A DNA stretch of 64,000 bases from Polytrichum commune (GCA_950295325.1 OX485809.1:13638001-13702000); one strand, 5' to 3'; counted from the first letter of the stretch, positions 1 to 10,106 are shown. Translations and numbers: made by a program. The notes: generated by a model from the sequence alone, not told the origin.

Positions 1-3000
1 GATCACGTCCACGTTGCTTGCCAAGATGATGAGGTCGTCTACATATATGATTACGATCACAATGTAGTGGCAAGTTTGTAACACGTACAACGAGTGGTCC
101 GCATGGCTCCTCGTAAAGCCTTTGTTCACAAAGAATATGTGAATGCACTCGTACCACGCTCGTCCGGATTGCTTCAATCCGTAGAGCGATTTCCCCAACT
201 TGCATACGAGGTGCTCTCGGCCTTTTTGGACAAACCCCTCCGGTTGCTCCATGTAGATGACCACGTGCAATTCGCCGTTCAAGAATGCGGTCTTGACGTC
301 CATTTGATGTATCTCCAAGCCCATGGCCGCCGCCATTGCGAGGATGACCCTAATGGTGTTGAATTTGGCCACGGGTGCGAAAGTCTCGCCGAAATCCACA
401 CCTTCCACTTGCGAGCACCCCTTGGCCACCAACCTCGCTTTGAAACGCACCACCACGCCGTTGGCATCCTTCTTCGTGCGAAACACCCACTTGCACTTCA
501 CGGCCTTGCGGCCCTTCGGCAATGGAACCAACTCCCACGTGGCGTTGGCTATGAGAGATTCGTACTCCTCTTGCATAGCCGACTCCCACTCGCTCGCATC
601 ACTCGATTCAAATGCTTCTCTCAAGTTTCTAGGTTCCCCAACCATTGCTATGTTTGCGTGCTCATCGTCTTCGGGTTGCGGAATGTGGTTCTTCCACCAT
701 TCCCCAAGAGGTTTGCGTGGCCTATCCGGATACCTAGAATTGCCTATGGTCTCATTGCCATCTTGCGGTGGTGGAGGTGGTTTGGTTGCGGTTCTCTTAC
801 CGGCGTTAAGTTTCGATGCCTCCGCGCTACGAGTGGATTTCGCGGCCGGTACTTCGGCCTCCCACTCGTCCTCAATGTTCGGCTCCTCCTCGTCCGGCTC
901 CGAAACGTCGCCGCTCGCCTCCAACTCCTCCGCTTCCGATTTGGGAGATATGTCCACCTTCACCGTCGGTACTTCATCAACTCTCCCACTTGGACAATCC
1001 TCCAAATGCGTTTTGTCTTCGAAAAACACCACGTCCGGACTCTTGATGATTTTCTTCGTCTCCAAGCACATGAGGCGATACGCCTTGGTGCCTTCGCAAT
1101 ATCCGAGGAACAAACACTTGACGCCCTTCGCATCCAACTTCGTTCGCCTTTGATCCGGCACCTTCGCGTAAGCCACCCATCCGAACACCCGCATGTGCGA
1201 CACGTGCGGCATCCTCCCGCTCCACGCCTCCTCGGGTGTCATTCCTTCAACCGCCTTGGTCGGACACCGGTTGCGTACGTACGCCGCATTGCACACCGCC
1301 TCCGCCCAAAATTCGTGGCCGAGGCGTTGGGCATGAATCATGGACCGTGCCATCTCCACGATGGTCCGGTTGGCTCGCTCCGCCACGCCGTTTTGTTGCG
1401 GCGTGTAAGGTGAGGAGGTTTGCCGTGCAATGCCATGTTTGCTCAAGAAATCATCAAATGCCTTTGAAATGTATTCCCCCCCGTTATCCGACCTAAGAAC
1501 CTTCACTACGTGCTCCGATTGCCTCTCCACCAAGGTTTTCCATTCTTTGAACCTTGCCAACACCTCCTTCTTGGACTTGAGCACGTACACCCAAATCTTG
1601 CGCGAGAAATCGTCAATGAAGGTGAGAAAATACCTTGCGCCCCCGATGGACGCCGTTTTCATCGGCCCGCACACGTCGGAATGCACGAGCTCCAAGATCT
1701 TGGTGGCGCGGGTGCCTCCGTCCGTGGGGAATGGTCGCCTCGCTTGTTTGCCCTCCACACATCCTTCGCATGCGAAGGAATGCACGTCGCCTTGCGCCGC
1801 TCCCACGTCCATCCCGCTCACCATGCTTTGGAGCATTTTCACGCTATTGGCGTTGAGATGCCCCAACCTCTTGTGCCAAAGCTCCAAAGGATGCGAGTTG
1901 GCCTCGGAATGCGCCAAAGAACTCGTTTCGGCCCCATTCAACACGTTGGTGTCCAATTGGTACAAATTGGACTCCAACGACGCCACGCCCAACATCTCGC
2001 CGTTGCTCGCCCTCACCACGCATCCCAACGAGTTGAAATGCACTTTCAAACCCCTCGAAATGAGCTTGCTCACCGAAAGCAAGTTGGAATGCATTTTCGG
2101 CACATGAAGCACGTCGTGCATTCTAATGCTCCGCACACGCCCTTTCACGCGTGTTTCCACTAGTATGGAGCCTTTGCCTACGGCATCTACCATGCCGTTA
2201 TCACCCATAAACACTTTGCGACCCGTGACGGGTTCGTAAGTGTCGAAAAAATGCTTATGTGGCGTCATGTGTTGCGAGGCCCCCGAATCCACGATCCATC
2301 TAGTGGCGGACATTTTAGACGCCCCATCTCTCGCTACGAATGCAAAATCATCACTCGACCTTGCCATGTTTGCGTTCGCCTTGCGTTTCATTCGACAATT
2401 ACGAGCAATGTGGCCCAACTTACCACAATTGTAGCACCTCGGGCCGTCGCCGCGCCTCTCGTTGTTGTCGAACGCTCGATGTTGGCGGGACAACATGGCC
2501 GCATCGTCGCCTTGAGGCTCCTTCTCCTTCCTCTTGGACACCTCGTGCATGAGACGTGCGGTGATGAAGTCCAACTTGAGCTCCGAAATGGGGCGCGTCT
2601 CCAATGCGGTGATCAAATGCTCGAACGAGGGCGGTAGGCTATCGAGCAAGGTCATGACCACGTCCTCGTCCTTCATAGGCACCTCCAAGCACGTGAGTTG
2701 GTCCGCAAGAGATTTTACCTTGTTGATGTGCGTGAGGATGTCGTCGCCCTCGTCCATCTTGATGGTGAAGAACTTGCGCCTTATGAACAAGATGTTGGAC
2801 AAGCTTTTGGTTTCGTGGATGTTGCACAAGGTCTTCCACGCTTCCGCGGGTCCCTTGCATCCTTTGATGTGCGCCAACTCCTTGTCCACCAAACTCATGG
2901 CAATGATGGCGAAGGCTTTCTTGCATCGTCGCTCGTACGCCTTCTTGACTTCGTCGCTCGCCGTAGAAGGCGGTGGCAACTCCGAACCATCCACGATCTC

Positions 3001-3111
3001 CCAAAGATCTTTGGTGGACATGGCCATCTCCAATTTAAACTTATAGAGGTTGAAGTTCTCGCCACCGAACTTGTCAACCGATATAAGTCCATCGTTTTCC
3101 CTAGAAGCCAT
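1..3111 (-). CDS. Cop-1 Gag-Pol polyprotein (5' part of ORF, C-terminus off-window)
   Basis: The start is the ATG at 3109-3111 (minus strand), in an AAAATGGC context. A TTG 11 codons upstream is in frame but is not a plausible plant start. The product begins MASRENDGLISVDKFGG like the other family I copies. Reading leftwards it holds Gag with a CCHC knuckle, the DSGA protease, the HHCC and DDE integrase domains, an acidic linker, and RT up to about the YVDD region at the window edge. Cop-7 matches it without length differences and has an open frame, so this copy looks open too, but I did not translate every codon. Confidence 0.85.
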   Translation of the reverse strand, partial: MASRENDGLISVDKFGGENFNLYKFKLEMAMSTKDLWEIVDGSELPPPSTASDEVKKAYERRCKKAFAIIAMSLVDKELAHIKGCKGPAEAWKTLCNIHETKSLSNILFIRRKFFTIKMDEGDDILTHINKVKSLADQLTCLEVPMKDEDVVMTLLDSLPPSFEHLITALETRPISELKLDFITARLMHEVSKRKEKEPQGDDAAMLSRQHRAFDNNERRGDGPRCYNCGKLGHIARNCRMKRKANANMARSSDDFAFVARDGASKMSATRWIVDSGASQHMTPHKHFFDTYEPVTGRKVFMGDNGMVDAVGKGSILVETRVKGRVRSIRMHDVLHVPKMHSNLLSVSKLISRGLKVHFNSLGCVVRASNGEMLGVASLESNLYQLDTNVLNGAETSSLAHSEANSHPLELWHKRLGHLNANSVKMLQSMVSGMDVGAAQGDVHSFACEGCVEGKQARRPFPTDGGTRATKILELVHSDVCGPMKTASIGGARYFLTFIDDFSRKIWVYVLKSKKEVLARFKEWKTLVERQSEHVVKVLRSDNGGEYISKAFDDFLSKHGIARQTSSPYTPQQNGVAERANRTIVEMARSMIHAQRLGHEFWAEAVCNAAYVRNRCPTKAVEGMTPEEAWSGRMPHVSHMRVFGWVAYAKVPDQRRTKLDAKGVKCLFLGYCEGTKAYRLMCLETKKIIKSPDVVFFEDKTHLEDCPSGRVDEVPTVKVDISPKSEAEELEASGDVSEPDEEEPNIEDEWEAEVPAAKSTRSAEASKLNAGKRTATKPPPPPQDGNETIGNSRYPDRPRKPLGEWWKNHIPQPEDDEHANIAMVGEPRNLREAFESSDASEWESAMQEEYESLIANATWELVPLPKGRKAVKCKWVFRTKKDANGVVVRFKARLVAKGCSQVEGVDFGETFAPVAKFNTIRVILAMAAAMGLEIHQMDVKTAFLNGELHVVIYMEQPEGFVQKGREHLVCKLGKSLYGLKQSGRAWYECIHIFFVNKGFTRSHADHSLYVLQTCHYIVIVIIYVDDLIILASNVDVI

Positions 3112-3229
3112 TTTCAAAGCGAATGCAAGCTCCCACTCACTCAATGTAATGCAAAGGCTTAGAAACCCTCAAGGAAGTTAGATATGGCCAAAACAAAGTT
3201 GATTTATCACCCAATGTTCTCCTAAAGTC

Positions 3230-3945
3230 AAGTCAGCACCTTTCCTCTCAAGTTAGATGCACAATAACTTCAAAACACATCAAAGAGCTAATCTAAGCCC
3301 TTTGGCACTTGAATATGCTCAATCTAGTGTAGAAATGAACCAATATGTCAAGTCAGCACCTTTCCTCTCAAATTAGATGCAAAATATCTCCAAAACACAT
3401 CAAAGAGCTAATCTAAGCCCTTTGGCACTTGAATGTCCTCAATCTAGTGTAGAAATGAAGCAATATGTCAAGTCAGCACCTTTCCTCTCAAGTTAGATGC
3501 AAAATATCTCCAAAACACATCAAAGAGCTAATCTAAGCCCTTTGGCACTTGAATGTCCTCAATCTAGTGTAGATATGAAGCAATATGTCAAGTCAGCACC
3601 TTTCCTCTCAAGTTGGATGCAAAATATCTCCAAAACACATCAAAGAGCTAATCTAAGCCCTTTGGCACTTGAATGTCCTCAATCTAGTGTAGAAATGAAC
3701 TAAACACTCAAGTCAGCACCTAAATGATCCGGTTAGATGCACAAAACTTCAAAACCCATCAAAGAGCTTATCTAAGCCCTTTGGCGCTTGAATGCCCTCT
3801 ATCTAGTGTAGAAATGAACTAAACACTCAAGTCAGCACCTAAATGATCCGGTTAGATGCACAAAACTCCAAAACACATCAAAGAGCTAATTCTAAGCCCT
3901 TTGGCACTCAAATGGCCTTCAACAACTCAAATACGGATCTGATGT
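3230..3945 (-). repeat. Cop-1 leader, type-2 120-bp tandem repeats (6 units)
   Basis: The AAGTCAGCACC core recurs at 3230, 3350, 3470, 3590, 3710 and 3829, a 119-120-bp period. Units also share a block ending in agccctttggcacttgaatg. The last two units replace the cctttcctctc segment with ctaaatgatccgg. This untranslated leader lies between the primer-binding area and the gag ATG. Its unit differs from the type-1 leader except around the core. Confidence 0.9.
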
Positions 3946-4184
3946 ACACTTAAGCATTCGAAATGGTATGGACATATACCTAAAGAGATCTAGAATGTAG
4001 AAACACTCCTCTAAGGTCCCTAACGCTGGTCCACTCCTCCAAGAATGCTCTAAGGCGCTCTAAAAGCTTCAAGACTCCGCCACAAGGCCTAAAACACCTC
4101 TAAAGCACCTCCAATCAGATCCGGCCTTCTCCAAGCTCTTCCTAAGTCGATCTCCTACCTCTAAAGCAAAGTGGGCCCATAACC

Positions 4185-4376
4185 TATTGGGAAATGAGAG
4201 GAAGAAGCAAAGAGATCAGCGTAGGAAGCAAGAACACAATACACAATGGTTGCATACAATGGAGAGAGTGGTTAGCTCCTCCCCTTATGCCTTTATTTAT
4301 ATGTGTAGGTTAGGACCAGCCGTGACAACCCATATGGGACAATGTCACCGATGCAACCTAACACTACCTTCCAATA
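4185..4376 (-). repeat. Cop-1 5' LTR (192 bp, subtype S2)
   Basis: It runs from tattggg to ccaata on the plus strand, i.e. TATTGG...CCAATA in element orientation. The S2 diagnostic is a U5 with ...gaagaagcaaagagatcagcg... and caatggttgc instead of aaggattgc. It contains the conserved TATAAATAAAGG promoter / poly(A)-like block. The conserved GGTTATGGGCCCAC follows internally. Confidence 0.93.
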
Positions 4377-4498
4377 GACAATCCTCCAAATGCGTTTTGT
4401 CCTCGAAAAACACCACGTCCGGACTCTTGATGATTTTCTTCGTCTCCAAGCAAATGAGCCGGTACGCCTTCGTGCCTTCGCAATATCCGAGGAACAAA
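4377..4498 (-). pseudogene. Cop-2 pol fragment between Cop-1 and Cop-3
   Basis: This 122-bp piece matches the region after the integrase in Cop-10 (about 33664-33785), including the family II diagnostic aaatgagccggtacgcc. It is the same reading frame that resumes at 10107 after Cop-3. The last five bases, acaaa (4494-4498), are the left target duplication of Cop-3. Confidence 0.92.
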
Positions 4499-4690
4499 TA
4501 TTGGAAGGTAGTGTTAGGTTGCATCGGTGACATTGTCCCATATGGGTTGTCACGGCTGGTCCTAACCTACACATATAAATAAAGGCATAAGGGGAGGAGC
4601 TAATCACTCTCTCCATTGTATGCAATCCTTGTGTGTTGTGTTCTACCTTTCTACGCTGATGTCTTTGCTTTCTCCTCTCATTTCCCAATA
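4499..4690 (+). repeat. Cop-3 5' LTR (192 bp, subtype S1)
   Basis: Termini are TATTGG...CCAATA with the acaaa TSD directly outside. TATAAAT at 4574-4580 is the likely promoter TATA box and overlaps AATAAA (4578-4583). After the LTR come GGTTA and TGGGCCCAC (4696-4704), conserved in most copies and a candidate primer-binding site. It does not resemble the usual plant initiator-Met PBS. Confidence 0.95.
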
Positions 4691-4944
4691 GGTTATGGGC
4701 CCACTTTGCTTTAGAGCTTAGAGATCAGCTTAGGAGGAGGTAGGAGAGAGTCGGATCTGATCGGAGGCGATTTGAAGGTGTTTCAAGCTTTTGGTGGAGT
4801 TTTGGAGTTTTGGAGCATTTTTGGAGCGCCTTGGAGCATTCTTGGACACTTGGACCAGCGTGGAGGATACCTTAGGTTGAGGTTCATTGTATCTTGAGTG
4901 TTTATGTGAGATCGATTCGCATTTTGAGGGTTTGAGGTGATTAG

Positions 4945-5760
4945 AGTTCCAAAAGGCTTTGTTGTGGCTTTTTGATGGTTATATAGTTATTTGGCTTAGT
5001 TTTGGAGTGGAAAGGTGCTGACTTGAGAGATCCATCCATTCTATGCTTACTTTGAGGTATTTTGAGTTCCAAAAGGCTTAGGTGTGGCTTTTTGATGGTT
5101 ATATAGTTATTAAGCTTAGTTTTGGAGTGGAAAGGTGCTGACTTGAGAGATCCATCCATTCTATGCTTACTTTGAGGTGTTTTGAGTTCCAAAAGGCTTA
5201 GGTGTGGCTTTTTGATGGTTATATAGTTATTAAGCTTAGTTTTGGAGTGGAAAGGTGCTGACTTGAGAGATCCATCCATTCTATGCTTACTTTGAGGTGT
5301 TTTGAGTTCCAAAAGGCTTAGGTGTGGCTTTTTTGATGGTTATGTAGTTATTAAGCTTAGTTTTGGAGTGGAAAGGTGCTGACTTAAGAGATCCATCCAT
5401 TCTATGCTTACTTTGAGGTGTTTTGAATTCCAAAAGGCTTAGGTGTGGCTTTTTGATGGTTATGTAGTTATTAAGCTTAGTTTTGGAGTGGAAAGGTGCT
5501 GACTTGAGAGATCCATCCATTCTATGCTTACTTTGAGGTGTTTTGAGTTCCAAAAGGCTTAGGTGTGGCTTTTTGATGGTTATATAGTTATTAAGCTTAG
5601 TTTTGGAGTGGAAAGGTGCTGACTTGAGAGATCCATCCATTCTATGCTTACTTTGAGGTGTTTTGAGTTCCAAAAGGCTTAGTTGTGGTTTTTTGATGGT
5701 TATATAGTTATTTGGCTTAGCTTTGGAGTGGAAAGGTGCTGACTTGAGTGTGTGAGAACC
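4945..5760 (+). repeat. Cop-3 leader, type-1 120-bp tandem repeats (7 units)
   Basis: The GGTGCTGACTT core recurs at 5014, 5134, 5254, 5375, 5495, 5615 and 5735. Each unit contains gttccaaaaggctta, tttttgatggttat and gatccatccattctatgc. Because 120 is a multiple of three, an antisense frame stays open across most of the array. The sense strand has no long ORF. Confidence 0.93.
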
Positions 5761-5862
5761 TTGAATTAATTCCAAAGTTTAAAATCATTTTCTAAACTTC
5801 CTTGAGGGTTTCTAAGCCCTTGTACTACATTGAGTGAGTGGGAGCTTGCATTCGGTTTGAAA

Positions 5863-8800
5863 ATGGCTTCTAGGGAAAACGATGGACTTATATCGGTTGA
5901 CAAGTTCGGTGGCGAGAACTTCAACCTCTATAAGTTCAAATTGGAGATGGCCATGTCCACCAAAGATCTTTGGGAGATCGTGGATGGTTCGGAGTTGCCA
6001 CCGCCTTCTACGGCGAGCGACGAAGTCAAGAAGGCGTACGAGCGACGATGCAAGAAAGCCTTCGCCATCATTGCCATGAGTTTGGTGGACAAGGAGTTGG
6101 CGCACATCAAAGGATGCAAGGGACCCGCGGAAGCGTGGAAGACCTTGTGCAACATCCACGAAACCAAAAGCTTGTCCAACATCTTGTTCATAAGGCGCAA
6201 GTTCTTCACCATCAAGATGGACGAGGGCGACGACATCCTCACGCACATCAACAAGGTAAAATCTCTTGCGGACCAACTCACGTGCTTGGAGGTGCCTATG
6301 AAGGACGAGGACGTGGTCATGACCTTGCTCGATAGCCTACCGCCCTCGTTCGAGCATTTGATCACCGCATTGGAGACGCGCCCCATTTCGGAGCTCAAGT
6401 TGGACTTCATCACCGCACGTCTCATGCACGAGGTGTCCAAGAGGAAGGAGAAGGAGCCTCAAGGCGACGATGCGGCCATGTTGTCCCGCCAACATCGAGC
6501 GTTCGACAACAACGAGAGGCGCGGCGACGGCCCGAGGTGCTACAATTGTGGTAAGTTGGGCCACATTGCTCGTAATTGTCGAATGAAACGCAAGGCGAAC
6601 GCAAACATGGCAAGGGCGAGCGATGATTTTGCATTCGTAGCGAGAGATGGGGCGTCTAAAAGCTCCGCCACTAGATGGATCGTGGATTCGGGGGCCTCGC
6701 AACACATGACACCACATAAGCATTTTTTCGACACTTACGAACCCGTCACGGGTCGCAAAGTGTTTATGGGTGATAACGGCATGGTAGATGCCGTAGGCAA
6801 AGGCTCCATACTAGTGGAAACGCGCGTGAAAGGCCGTGTGCGGAGCATTAGAATGCACGACGTGCTTCATGTGCCGAAAATGCATTCCAACTTGCTTTCG
6901 GTGAGCAAGCTCATTTCGAGGGGTTTGAAAGTGCATTTCAACTCGTTGGGATGCGTGGTGAGGGCGAGCAACGGCGAGATGTTGGCCGTGGCGTCGTTGG
7001 AGTCCAATTTGTACCAATTGGACACCAACGTGTTGAATGGGGCCGAAACGAGTTCTTTGGCGCATTCCGAGGCCAACTCGCATCCTTTGGAGCTTTGGCA
7101 CAAGAGGTTGGGGCATCTCAACGCCAATAGCGTGAAAATGCTCCAAAGCATGGTGAGCGGGATGGACGTGGGAGCGGCGCAAGGCGACGTGCATTCCTTC
7201 GCATGCGAAGGATGTGTGGAGGGCAAACAAGCGAGGCGACCATTCCCCACGGACGGAGGCACCCGCGCCACCAAGATCTTGGAGCTCGTGCATTCCGACG
7301 TGTGCGGGCCGATGAAAACGGCGTCCATCGGGGGCGCAAGGTATTTTCTCACCTTCATTGACGATTTCTCGCGCAAGATTTGGGTGTACGTGCTCAAGTC
7401 CAAGAAGGAGGTGTTGGCAAGGTTCAAAGAATGGAAAACCTTGGTGGAGAGGCAATCGGAGCACGTAGTGAAGGTTCTTAGGTCGGATAACGGGGGGGAA
7501 TACATTTCAAAGGCATTTGATGATTTCTTGAGCAAACATGGCATTGCACGGCAAACCTCCTCACCTTACACGCCGCAACAAAACGGCGTGGCGGAGCGAG
7601 CCAACCGCACCATTGTGGAGATGGCACGGTCCATGATTCATGCCCAACGCCTCGGCCACGAATTTTGGGCGGAGGCGGTGTGCAATGCGGCGTACGTACG
7701 CAACCGGTGTCCGACCAAGGCGGTTGAAGGAATGACACCCGAGGAGGCGTGGAGCGGGAGGATGCCGCACGTGTCGCACATGCGGGTGTTCGGATGCGTG
7801 GCTTACGCGAAGGTGCCGGATCAAAGGCGAACGAAGTTGGATGCGAAGGGCGTCAAGTGTTTGTTCCTCGGATATTGCGAAGGCACGAAGGCGTATCGGC
7901 TCATGTGCTTGGAGACGAAGAAAATCATCAAGAGTCCGGACGTGGTGTTTTTCGAGGACAAAACGCATTTGGAGGATTGTCCAAGTGGGAGAGTTGATGA
8001 AGTACCGACGGTGAAGGTGGACATATCTCCCAAATCGGAAGCGGAGGAGTTGGAGGCGAGCGACGACGTTTCGGAGCCGGACGAGGAGGAGCCGAACATT
8101 GAGGACGAGTGGGAGGCCGAAGTACCGGCCGCGAAATCCACTCGTAGCGCGGAGGCATCGAAACTTAACGCCGGTAAGAGAACCGCAACCAAACCACCTC
8201 CACCACCGCAAGATGGCAATGAGACCATAGGCAATTCTAGGTATCCGGATAGGCCACGCAAACCTCTTGGGGAATGGTGGAAGAACCACATTCCGCAACC
8301 CGAAGACGATGAGCACGCAAACATAGCAATGGTTGGGGAACCTAGAAACTTGAGAGAAGCATTTGAATCGAGTGATGCGAGCGAGTGGGAGTCGGCTATG
8401 CAAGAGGAGTACGAATCTCTCATAGCCAACGCCACGTGGGAGTTGGTTCCATTGCCGAAGGGCCGCAAGGCCGTGAAGTGCAAGTGGGTGTTTCGCACGA
8501 AGAAGGATGCCAACGGCGTGGTGGTGCGTTTCAAAGCGAGGTTGGTGGCCAAGGGGTGCTCGCAAGTGGAAGGTGTGGATTTCGGCGAGACTTTCGCACC
8601 CGTGGCCAAATTCAACACCATTAGGGTCATCCTCGCAATGGCGGCGGCCATGGGCTTGGAGATACATCAAATGGACGTCAAGACCGCATTCTTGAACGGC
8701 GAATTGCACGTGGTCATCTACATGGAGCAACCGGAGGGGTTTGTCCAAAAAGGCCGAGAGCACCTCGTATGCAAGTTGGGGAAATCGCTCTACGGATTGA

Positions 8801-9927
8801 AGCAATCCGGACGAGCGTGGTACGAGTGCATTCACATATTCTTTGTGAACAAAGGCTTTACGAGGAGCCATGCGGACCACTCGTTGTACGTGTTACAAAC
8901 TTGCCACTACATTGTGATCGTAATCATATATGTAGACGACCTCATCATCTTGGCAAGCAACGTGGACGTGATCAACGAGTTGAAATCTAGCCTCGAGAAG
9001 GAGTTCGAGATGAGCGACCTCGGCGAGTTGCATTTCTTCCTCGGAGTCCATTTCGAGCGGGATAGGAGGACGCGCACCATCACCATGCATCAACGAAGCT
9101 ACATCGAAACCATTTTGGAGCGATTCGGCATGAGTGATTGCAAGCCCATCTCAACCCCGCTCGACACCAAGACCTCATTGGCGAAGCTTTCGGAGGAGGA
9201 ATACGAGAAGCATTCACACGAAATGAAGGACATTCCGTACCAAAGGGCGGTGGGGTCGTTGATGTACGCAATGGTGGCCACAAGACCGGACCTCGCATTC
9301 GCGGTAAGCGTGGTAAGTCGGTTTATGTCGCAACCGGGTCCGATGCATTGGATGGCCGTGAAACGAATCATGAGATACTTGAAAGGCACCATTGATATGA
9401 GGTTGCGCATCGGAGGACAACACATAAACCTTAAAGGTTATTCGGACGCGGATTGGGCCGGCGATGTGGAAAACCGAAGGTCTACCTCCGGATACGTTTT
9501 CTTCGTTGGAGACGGGGCCGTGACGTGGAATAGCAAACGACAACTAACGGTGGCTCAATCCACAATGGAGGCGGAGTACATGGCCATGAACCGATGCACG
9601 AGGGAGGCCATTTGGCTAAGGCAACTAATGGAGGATGTAGGTTGTGCACAAGAGGAGGCGACGACCATGATGTGCGACAACCAAGGTTCTATGGCATTAG
9701 CAAAGAACCCAACCAACCATGATAGGTCAAAACATATAGATGTGCAACATCATTTTATTAGAGAGAAAATCGAAAACAATGTTGTAGAGCTAGAATATTG
9801 TCCAACGCAATATATGGTAGCGGATATTCTTACAAAGGCTTTAGCGAGGGATAGGCATGAGATGTTAAGTGAAATAATGGGGTTGGAGTACAATGCCACC
9901 TCGCAAAGTGGGAGTATTGGAAGGTAG
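5863..9927 (+). CDS. Cop-3 Gag-Pol polyprotein (1354 aa)
   Basis: One uninterrupted ORF encodes all proteins needed for Copia-type retrotransposition. The start is ATG 5863 (AAAATGGC); the frame stays open upstream to a TTG at 5830 that I do not use. Positions from this Met: Gag (UBN2-like) about 1-220; CCHC zinc knuckle 226-239; aspartic protease DSGA with D275; integrase zinc site H413, H418, C448, C451; integrase D479, D542, E578 (DDX35E); acidic/proline linker about 720-810; reverse transcriptase with YVDD 1023-1026; RNase H acidic residues D1195, E1236, D1272. The order PR-IN-RT-RH defines Ty1/Copia. No frameshift separates gag and pol. The TAG stop lies 13 bp inside the 3' LTR, so the last residues are LTR-encoded. 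All catalytic residues are present. Confidence 0.96.
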   Translation: MASRENDGLISVDKFGGENFNLYKFKLEMAMSTKDLWEIVDGSELPPPSTASDEVKKAYERRCKKAFAIIAMSLVDKELAHIKGCKGPAEAWKTLCNIHETKSLSNILFIRRKFFTIKMDEGDDILTHINKVKSLADQLTCLEVPMKDEDVVMTLLDSLPPSFEHLITALETRPISELKLDFITARLMHEVSKRKEKEPQGDDAAMLSRQHRAFDNNERRGDGPRCYNCGKLGHIARNCRMKRKANANMARASDDFAFVARDGASKSSATRWIVDSGASQHMTPHKHFFDTYEPVTGRKVFMGDNGMVDAVGKGSILVETRVKGRVRSIRMHDVLHVPKMHSNLLSVSKLISRGLKVHFNSLGCVVRASNGEMLAVASLESNLYQLDTNVLNGAETSSLAHSEANSHPLELWHKRLGHLNANSVKMLQSMVSGMDVGAAQGDVHSFACEGCVEGKQARRPFPTDGGTRATKILELVHSDVCGPMKTASIGGARYFLTFIDDFSRKIWVYVLKSKKEVLARFKEWKTLVERQSEHVVKVLRSDNGGEYISKAFDDFLSKHGIARQTSSPYTPQQNGVAERANRTIVEMARSMIHAQRLGHEFWAEAVCNAAYVRNRCPTKAVEGMTPEEAWSGRMPHVSHMRVFGCVAYAKVPDQRRTKLDAKGVKCLFLGYCEGTKAYRLMCLETKKIIKSPDVVFFEDKTHLEDCPSGRVDEVPTVKVDISPKSEAEELEASDDVSEPDEEEPNIEDEWEAEVPAAKSTRSAEASKLNAGKRTATKPPPPPQDGNETIGNSRYPDRPRKPLGEWWKNHIPQPEDDEHANIAMVGEPRNLREAFESSDASEWESAMQEEYESLIANATWELVPLPKGRKAVKCKWVFRTKKDANGVVVRFKARLVAKGCSQVEGVDFGETFAPVAKFNTIRVILAMAAAMGLEIHQMDVKTAFLNGELHVVIYMEQPEGFVQKGREHLVCKLGKSLYGLKQSGRAWYECIHIFFVNKGFTRSHADHSLYVLQTCHYIVIVIIYVDDLIILASNVDVINELKSSLEKEFEMSDLGELHFFLGVHFERDRRTRTITMHQRSYIETILERFGMSDCKPISTPLDTKTSLAKLSEEEYEKHSHEMKDIPYQRAVGSLMYAMVATRPDLAFAVSVVSRFMSQPGPMHWMAVKRIMRYLKGTIDMRLRIGGQHINLKGYSDADWAGDVENRRSTSGYVFFVGDGAVTWNSKRQLTVAQSTMEAEYMAMNRCTREAIWLRQLMEDVGCAQEEATTMMCDNQGSMALAKNPTNHDRSKHIDVQHHFIREKIENNVVELEYCPTQYMVADILTKALARDRHEMLSEIMGLEYNATSQSGSIGR

Positions 9928-10106
9928 TGTTAGGTTGCATCGGTGACATTGTCCCATATGGGTTGTCACGGCTGGTCCTAACCTACACATATAAATAAAG
10001 GCATAAGGGGAGGAGCTAATCACTCTCTCCATTGTATGCAATCCTTGTGTGTTGTGTTCTACCTTTCTACGCTGATGTCTTTGCTTTCTCCTCTCATTTC
10101 CCAATA
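9915..10106 (+). repeat. Cop-3 3' LTR (192 bp, S1)
   Basis: It matches the 5' LTR and is preceded by the purine run caaagtgggag (polypurine tract), which is also coding. It is followed by the TSD acaaa at 10107-10111, after which Cop-2 pol resumes. Confidence 0.95.

Larger units (their letters stand above)
1..4376 (-). mobile_element. Cop-1: Ty1/Copia LTR retrotransposon, 3' part off-window
   Basis: The element reads right to left: 5' LTR (4185-4376), a 120-bp repeat leader, then gag-pol running off the left edge. It is nearly identical to 16517-20892 (Cop-7) at a constant offset of 16516; about ten base differences were noticed by eye, so both copies are young or recently exchanged. It lies inside family II element Cop-2, whose pol resumes at 4377. 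The right target duplication should be gacaa (4377-4381), but its partner is outside the window. Confidence 0.9.
4499..10106 (+). mobile_element. Cop-3: intact Ty1/Copia retrotransposon (family I)
   Basis: This is a complete 5608-bp element. LTRs at 4499-4690 and 9915-10106 look identical by eye. Flanking 5-bp duplications are acaaa at 4494-4498 and 10107-10111. It has a type-1 repeat leader and one open gag-pol frame. Identical LTRs and an open frame mean a very recent insertion, possibly autonomous. It disrupts pol of Cop-2 and lies in the opposite orientation. Confidence 0.96.

Noticed and set aside
94-1413. Long antisense ORFs (up to 439 codons) opposite gag-pol, repeated in many copies
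   Set aside because: They lie opposite conserved retrotransposon coding sequence, resemble no protein family, and follow from its codon composition.
3230-3945. CRISPR-like regular direct repeats
   Set aside because: Units are contiguous 120-bp tandem repeats without unique spacers, in a retrotransposon leader of a plant genome.
5830-5862. N-terminal extension MSEWELAFGLK on Gag
   Set aside because: It would start at TTG; the ATG at 5863 has a good context and is conserved in the complete copies, while upstream is the leader.
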